This document shows positions 59,908-64,000 of a DNA stretch of 64,000 nucleotides, piece by piece. The DNA lies in contig NZ_JAAQPH010000022.1 of the NCBI RefSeq assembly GCF_011683915.1, positions 1-64,000 on the forward strand. Direction: 5' to 3'. The position numbers were made by a program, and so were the translations under genes. Below the pieces are notes generated by a model. The model did no database searches and was not told where the DNA came from. It worked only from the letters and a program-made list of their open reading frames with translations. Position 1 is the stretch's first letter. Each line of letters starts with the position of its first letter. This DNA comes from Pelagibius litoralis (GTDB taxonomy: Bacteria; Pseudomonadota; Alphaproteobacteria; Kiloniellales; Kiloniellaceae).

Positions 59908-62336
59908 GATTGTCGGTTGCTCAATTGGTGTTGTGCGGACCGTTTCGGCGCATTTCGAAGCATAGTCTCCGCAACCGCGACCTGCTCCTTTACGCGCAGG
60001 AAGCTGTCGGGTGTGACGGAGATGGATTCAATACCGTGATCCACGAGGAAGCGCGCGAACTCGGGATGATCGCTGGGGGCCTGACCGCAAATGCCGGTAT
60101 GCGTTCCGCTCTTCTGCGCCTTGGCGAGCAGCTCTGCAATGGCGGCGGTTACCGCGTCATTCCTTTCGTCGAACAGTCCGCTTAGAATTTCGCTGTCGCG
60201 GTCCACACCAAGAACCAGTTGTGTCAGATCGTTTGAGCCGATGGAGAATCCGTCGAAGCGCTCGGCGAAGCGTCCGGCCAGGATCACGTTTGCCGGAATC
60301 TCAGCCATAACGTAGATTTCGAGGCCATCCTTGCCGCGAATCAGACCGTTCGCTGCCATCACGCTGAGCACTTTGTCCGCTTCGTCCAGGGTGCGGCAAA
60401 AAGGGATCATCAGGACAACATTCGTCAGCCCGATTTTGTCGCGGCATCTGCGCAGCGCGCGACATTCCAGATCAAAGCCCTGGCGGTAACCTTCGCTGTA
60501 GTAGCGGCTCGCCCCGCGCCAGCCGAGCATTGGATTTTCCTCTTGCGGCTCGAAGTCCGCGCCACCGATCAGCCGGGCATACTCGTTGGTCTTGAAATCG
60601 CTCATACGTACGATGACTGGATTCGGAAAATGGGCGGCTGCGATGCGCGCAATGCCGCGGGCCAGGGTATCGACGAAGAACTCCGTCTTATCTTCAAATC
60701 CTTTGGTCAGCACTTCGATAGCGGCGCATACGTCTTTGTCTTCGATCGTATCGAAATGTACCAGTGCCATCGGGTGGATCTTAATAAGATTGCCGATGAT
60801 GAACTCCATGCGGGCCAGCCCGACGCCGTCGCTTGGCAGTTGCCACCAACGAAAGGCCGCAGCCGGATTGGCGAGGTTAATCATGACCTTGGTACGTGTC
60901 GTGGGAATTCTTGTCGTATCGATGTCCTGCTCTTCAACTTCGGCGATACCTGCATAGACGGTGCCCTCGTCGCCCTCGGCACAGGACACCGTCACTTCCT
61001 GTCCGTCCGTCAGTTTTGCCGTGGCGCATCCGGCACCGACGATGGCGGGCAGACCGAGCTCGCGGCTGACGATGGCCGCGTGGCTGGTCCTTCCTCCGTG
61101 ATTGGTGATGATCGCTGCTGCCTGCTTCATAATGGGAACCCAGTCCGGATCGGTTGTTTCCGTGACCAGCACGGAGCCTTTCACGAAACGATCGATCTCC
61201 TGTGCGCTGCTTAGACGGCATACGCTTCCAGCGGCGATGGCGTCACCTATGGCGAGCCCGCTTAGCAGCCGTTCACCCTTCTCATTCAGGTGGAAGGTCT
61301 TGAGATGCGCGGCCTCGCGTCGTGACTGCACCGTCTCCGGGCGCGCCTGAACGATGTATATCTCACCGGTCTTGCCATCCTTGGCCCATTCCATGTCCAT
61401 CGGCTGGCCGTAGTGTTTCTCGATGGCGACGGCCCAGCGCGAGAGTTGCAGCACTTCTGCATCTGTCAGCACGTAGGCGGCGCGCTCTTCTTGCGGGGTG
61501 TCGATGAGCGTCGAGCGGCCGGACTTTTCGTCGTTATAGACCATTTTTCGCGCCTTCGTGCCGAGCGCCTTGTGAACGATCGGTATAAGGCCGTCCCTAT
61601 CCAAGAGGGGCTTGAAGACATTGTACTCATCTGGGTCGATCATGCCTTGGACAACGGTTTCACCGAGGCCCCAGCCGGCATTGATCAGAACGATACCGGG
61701 AAAGCCGGTTTCGGTGTCGATCGAAAACATGACGCCCGACCCGGCCAGATCCGAGCGCACCATACGCTGGACGCCGACAGAGAGGGCCACCTCCATACGG
61801 TCGAATCCGTGATTCTTGCGATAGCTGATAGCCCTGTCCGTGAACAGTGAGGCGAAGCATCGCTTGCATGCTGTAAGGAGTTCCTTTTCGCCGCGCACGT
61901 TGAGGTAGGTTTCCAACTGGCCCGCGAAGCTGGCTTCCGGCAGGTCTTCAGCGGTCGCGCTCGATCTGACGGCGACGTCCGGTTGGTGCCCGATTTCCGT
62001 CGTCATCCCGGCGTATCCCCGCGTAATGGCCTCCTTTAGAGCGGCAGGAAGCGTGGCTTTCAAGACCAGCTTGCGCACTGCCGCGCCGACCTTTGCCAGG
62101 TTGCTCAGGTCGTCTTCCAGGCCCGATAGCGCGCCGCGAATCTTGTCTTCCAGGTCGTTTGCCGCGATGAAGGACCGGTAGGCATCCGCTGTCGTGGCAA
62201 AACCGGACGGCACCCGAATGCCGGCGCTTTTTAGCCCGCCGATCATCTCGCCTAGAGAGGCATTCTTCCCGCCCACCGTGCCGACTTCGCCACGGCGGAT
62301 ATCGGAAAGCCAGAGGATCATTGGCCCATGGCTCAT
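59904..62336 (-). CDS. ppsA: Phosphoenolpyruvate synthase
   Basis: The 810-residue enzyme has the N-terminal ATP/PEP-binding domain (GGKNASLGEMIGGLKSAGI, VAVRSSATAEDLPEASFAGQ), the swivelling phospho-His domain with His419 (TNHGGRTSHAAIVSRELGLP) and the C-terminal PEP domain with the catalytic Cys in GICGQAPSD. It converts pyruvate and ATP to PEP, AMP and phosphate. Its ATG overlaps the GH65 gene stop (62333-62336), so the two are translationally coupled. The two may link sugar release by phosphorolysis to gluconeogenic carbon flow. Confidence 0.95.
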   Translation of the reverse strand: MSHGPMILWLSDIRRGEVGTVGGKNASLGEMIGGLKSAGIRVPSGFATTADAYRSFIAANDLEDKIRGALSGLEDDLSNLAKVGAAVRKLVLKATLPAALKEAITRGYAGMTTEIGHQPDVAVRSSATAEDLPEASFAGQLETYLNVRGEKELLTACKRCFASLFTDRAISYRKNHGFDRMEVALSVGVQRMVRSDLAGSGVMFSIDTETGFPGIVLINAGWGLGETVVQGMIDPDEYNVFKPLLDRDGLIPIVHKALGTKARKMVYNDEKSGRSTLIDTPQEERAAYVLTDAEVLQLSRWAVAIEKHYGQPMDMEWAKDGKTGEIYIVQARPETVQSRREAAHLKTFHLNEKGERLLSGLAIGDAIAAGSVCRLSSAQEIDRFVKGSVLVTETTDPDWVPIMKQAAAIITNHGGRTSHAAIVSRELGLPAIVGAGCATAKLTDGQEVTVSCAEGDEGTVYAGIAEVEEQDIDTTRIPTTRTKVMINLANPAAAFRWWQLPSDGVGLARMEFIIGNLIKIHPMALVHFDTIEDKDVCAAIEVLTKGFEDKTEFFVDTLARGIARIAAAHFPNPVIVRMSDFKTNEYARLIGGADFEPQEENPMLGWRGASRYYSEGYRQGFDLECRALRRCRDKIGLTNVVLMIPFCRTLDEADKVLSVMAANGLIRGKDGLEIYVMAEIPANVILAGRFAERFDGFSIGSNDLTQLVLGVDRDSEILSGLFDERNDAVTAAIAELLAKAQKSGTHTGICGQAPSDHPEFARFLVDHGIESISVTPDSFLRVKEQVAVAETMLRNAPKRSAQHQLSNRQS

Positions 62337-64000
62337 GCGATCGGCTCTTTCTGTTTGGCGGATCGGGCAGGGGCATCCCGGCGCTGGCGCTGTAGGTTCG
62401 TGCGGTCGCGCTGCTTGGCGATTCGATCACGGTCTTTCTGGAAGACAAGGCGAAACTCATAGCGCTGGCCAGGGCTAATCTCACGCACGTGGCCGCGATA
62501 GGCGATGGTGATGGGGTAGGCGGTAAAGGGCCGACTTGAAACGCAAAGCGTGTCATGGGTGACCTCGAGATCGAGGGTCTGACCACGGTAGCGGACCGTA
62601 GTCCTGAGGCTGGTCAATTCGTCGGGTAGGCGCGGATTGAAAGTCAGTACGTTGGCGCGTGGTTCGATGCCTATGTAGCAGCGCTGGATCAGATCGACGG
62701 TGCCGGCCATGGCACCAAGGTGAATACCCTCTGCAGTGGTGCCGCCCTGCAGGTCGGCAAAGTCACTGTCAAGCGCCTGGCAAAGAAGCAGCCAGGAGCG
62801 TGGCCGATCAGCCCGCGCCAGCACCCAGGCATGGGCGACCCAACTTAGAGTCGAGCCGTGAGAGGTGCGCTGCATGTAATAGTGGATAGTCTTGAATATC
62901 ACATCAGGTGTGAAGTCGTAGCCCAGGCGCTCGAAGATTTCTGTGAGTTCTTCCGTCGAGAAGAGGAGGAAGAGCATGAGAACGTCGGCTTGCTTCGAGA
63001 CTTTGTAGCAATTGGGGTCGGTCCCTTCGCCCTCGAGGATCCGGTCCAAGCGTTGGACCTGACCATACTTTTGCCGATACCCTTCCCAGTCGAACTCGAT
63101 CAGTTCGTCGTATCCTTCGAATTGACTTATGACGCCGTTACCGTTGAAGGGAATGATCAGGTTGCGGCTGATGTCGTCCCAGTCGCGCAATTCCTCAGCG
63201 CCCAGTTCGAGACTGTCGCACAGCTCGCGACGGCGGATATCGGGCAGCAGGTCAAGCACGTCGAGGGCCCGTGTTAGAGACCAGGAGACCATGATGTTGG
63301 TATAGGCGTTATTGTTCAGGCCACCTTCGTCACTGGGGTCCTTGCCTGGATAAGCGGTATGGAACTCATCCGGCCCCATCACCCCGCGGATTGCATAGCG
63401 ACCCTCAACCTCGTCATAGTTGGCCAGGCTCGCCCAGAAACGGGCGATCTCAAGCATCAATTCGGCGCCGAAATCGTAAAGGAATTCACGATCCTCAGTT
63501 ACCTCGTAGTATTGCCAGACATTGAATGCGATGGCGGCATTGATGTGGCGTTGCCGGCGTGAGTTATCGGGAATCCAGCGCCCGGACATAGGATTGAGGT
63601 GTAGCTTCTGGCTCTCCTCACGGCCGTCGCTGCCGCTCTGCCAGGGGAACATCGCGCCGCGGTATCCGGCTTCCTGCGCCGCCCGGCGCGCCTCTTCAAG
63701 CCGGCGGTATCGATAGCCCAGCAGACTGCGGGCAAGCACCGGCTTGCGCAGGTTGAGAAACGGGAAGATGAAGAGTTCATCCCACATGATGTGACCACGA
63801 TAGGCTTCGCCGTGCCACCCCCGCGGCGGCACCCCGATGTCGAGGTCGATGGAATGGGTGGAGACTGTCTGCAGCAGATGAAAGATGTGCAGATGGAGCT
63901 TCATCTCGACGGCCGATTCCACCCTTGTCTTGATCTCGATCCCGCATTCCTGCCAAAGATGCGCCCAGGCGCGCCGATGAGCCGTGAACAGAGAATCGAA
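62333..64000 (-). CDS. Glycoside hydrolase family 65 phosphorylase, partial (5' end outside the window)
   Basis: The visible 556-codon part is the (alpha/alpha)6 catalytic barrel and C-terminal beta domain of the GH65 family (trehalose, maltose, kojibiose or nigerose phosphorylase): HGEAYRGHIMWDELFIFPFL, the catalytic Glu in GVMGPDEFHTAYP, and RTSHGSTLSWVAHAW. The reading frame is open to the window end, including HRRAWAHLWQECG. It probably cleaves an alpha-glucoside by phosphate, giving beta-glucose 1-phosphate. The substrate-determining N-terminus is not visible. Confidence 0.93.
   Translation of the reverse strand, partial: FDSLFTAHRRAWAHLWQECGIEIKTRVESAVEMKLHLHIFHLLQTVSTHSIDLDIGVPPRGWHGEAYRGHIMWDELFIFPFLNLRKPVLARSLLGYRYRRLEEARRAAQEAGYRGAMFPWQSGSDGREESQKLHLNPMSGRWIPDNSRRQRHINAAIAFNVWQYYEVTEDREFLYDFGAELMLEIARFWASLANYDEVEGRYAIRGVMGPDEFHTAYPGKDPSDEGGLNNNAYTNIMVSWSLTRALDVLDLLPDIRRRELCDSLELGAEELRDWDDISRNLIIPFNGNGVISQFEGYDELIEFDWEGYRQKYGQVQRLDRILEGEGTDPNCYKVSKQADVLMLFLLFSTEELTEIFERLGYDFTPDVIFKTIHYYMQRTSHGSTLSWVAHAWVLARADRPRSWLLLCQALDSDFADLQGGTTAEGIHLGAMAGTVDLIQRCYIGIEPRANVLTFNPRLPDELTSLRTTVRYRGQTLDLEVTHDTLCVSSRPFTAYPITIAYRGHVREISPGQRYEFRLVFQKDRDRIAKQRDRTNLQRQRRDAPARSAKQKEPIA

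Overview
This is a high-GC window from a Gram-negative bacterium, most likely an alphaproteobacterium of the Rhodospirillales type. The evidence is a TamA/TamB outer-membrane assembly pair, TctABC and opine-oxidase/Dpp-type uptake modules, FixK-like TTGAY-N4-RTCAA boxes, and tRNA-fMet tails of alphaproteobacterial type. No rRNA gene and no intact tRNA gene was found. The right end cuts a glycoside hydrolase family 65 gene.

Layout. (1) 1-6658: tamB and tamA on the minus strand, ended by two large palindromes. (2) 6.7-8.8 kb: debris with an IS6-family relic and a broken tRNA-fMet. (3) 8.8-20.4 kb: a catabolic and uptake island with a periplasmic binding protein, LysR regulator, three-part opine-oxidase-like flavoenzyme set, a second FAD oxidoreductase, two permeases, two ATPases and an MmgE/PrpD protein. 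(4) 20.6-26.4 kb: a metallo-beta-lactamase-fold protein and a decaying arsenic operon (arsR, acr3, arsC-VOC fusion, an arsC split by an in-frame amber codon, and arsH cut by an IS110 relic). (5) 26.4-35.6 kb: an epimerase, tctABC, a PhyH-type dioxygenase, a ThDP enzyme, an SDR and an IclR regulator, flanked by IS6 relics. (6) 35.8-36.9 kb: a truncated ridA, a two-repeat type I-E-like CRISPR remnant and a dispersed repeat. (7) 36.9-41.9 kb: an AraC/SDR and TetR/SnoaL/NmrA/GFA/SDR cluster. (8) 42-43.5 kb: tRNA-Arg and tRNA-fMet 3' fragments and a further IS6 relic. (9) 43.5-64 kb: a stress and low-oxygen region with a Crp/Fnr regulator, OmpR-type regulator, hybrid sensor kinase, two universal stress proteins, L,D-transpeptidase, SlyX, an HPF/cold-shock fusion, a Lon-like protease, nicotinate phosphoribosyltransferase, DUF72, a solitary GroEL, PEP synthase and a GH65 phosphorylase.

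The left two thirds reads as a mosaic of metabolic cassettes separated by IS6 relics, a dispersed repeat found in three places, and tRNA 3' fragments. The right third is a coherent stress and energy cluster. Six FNR/FixK-like palindromes lie about 64-123 bases upstream of its genes, and a matching Crp/Fnr regulator is encoded at its left edge. Broken genes are frequent, and arsC appears to have an AUA start codon. All calls come from reading the sequence and translations by eye; no database search was run.
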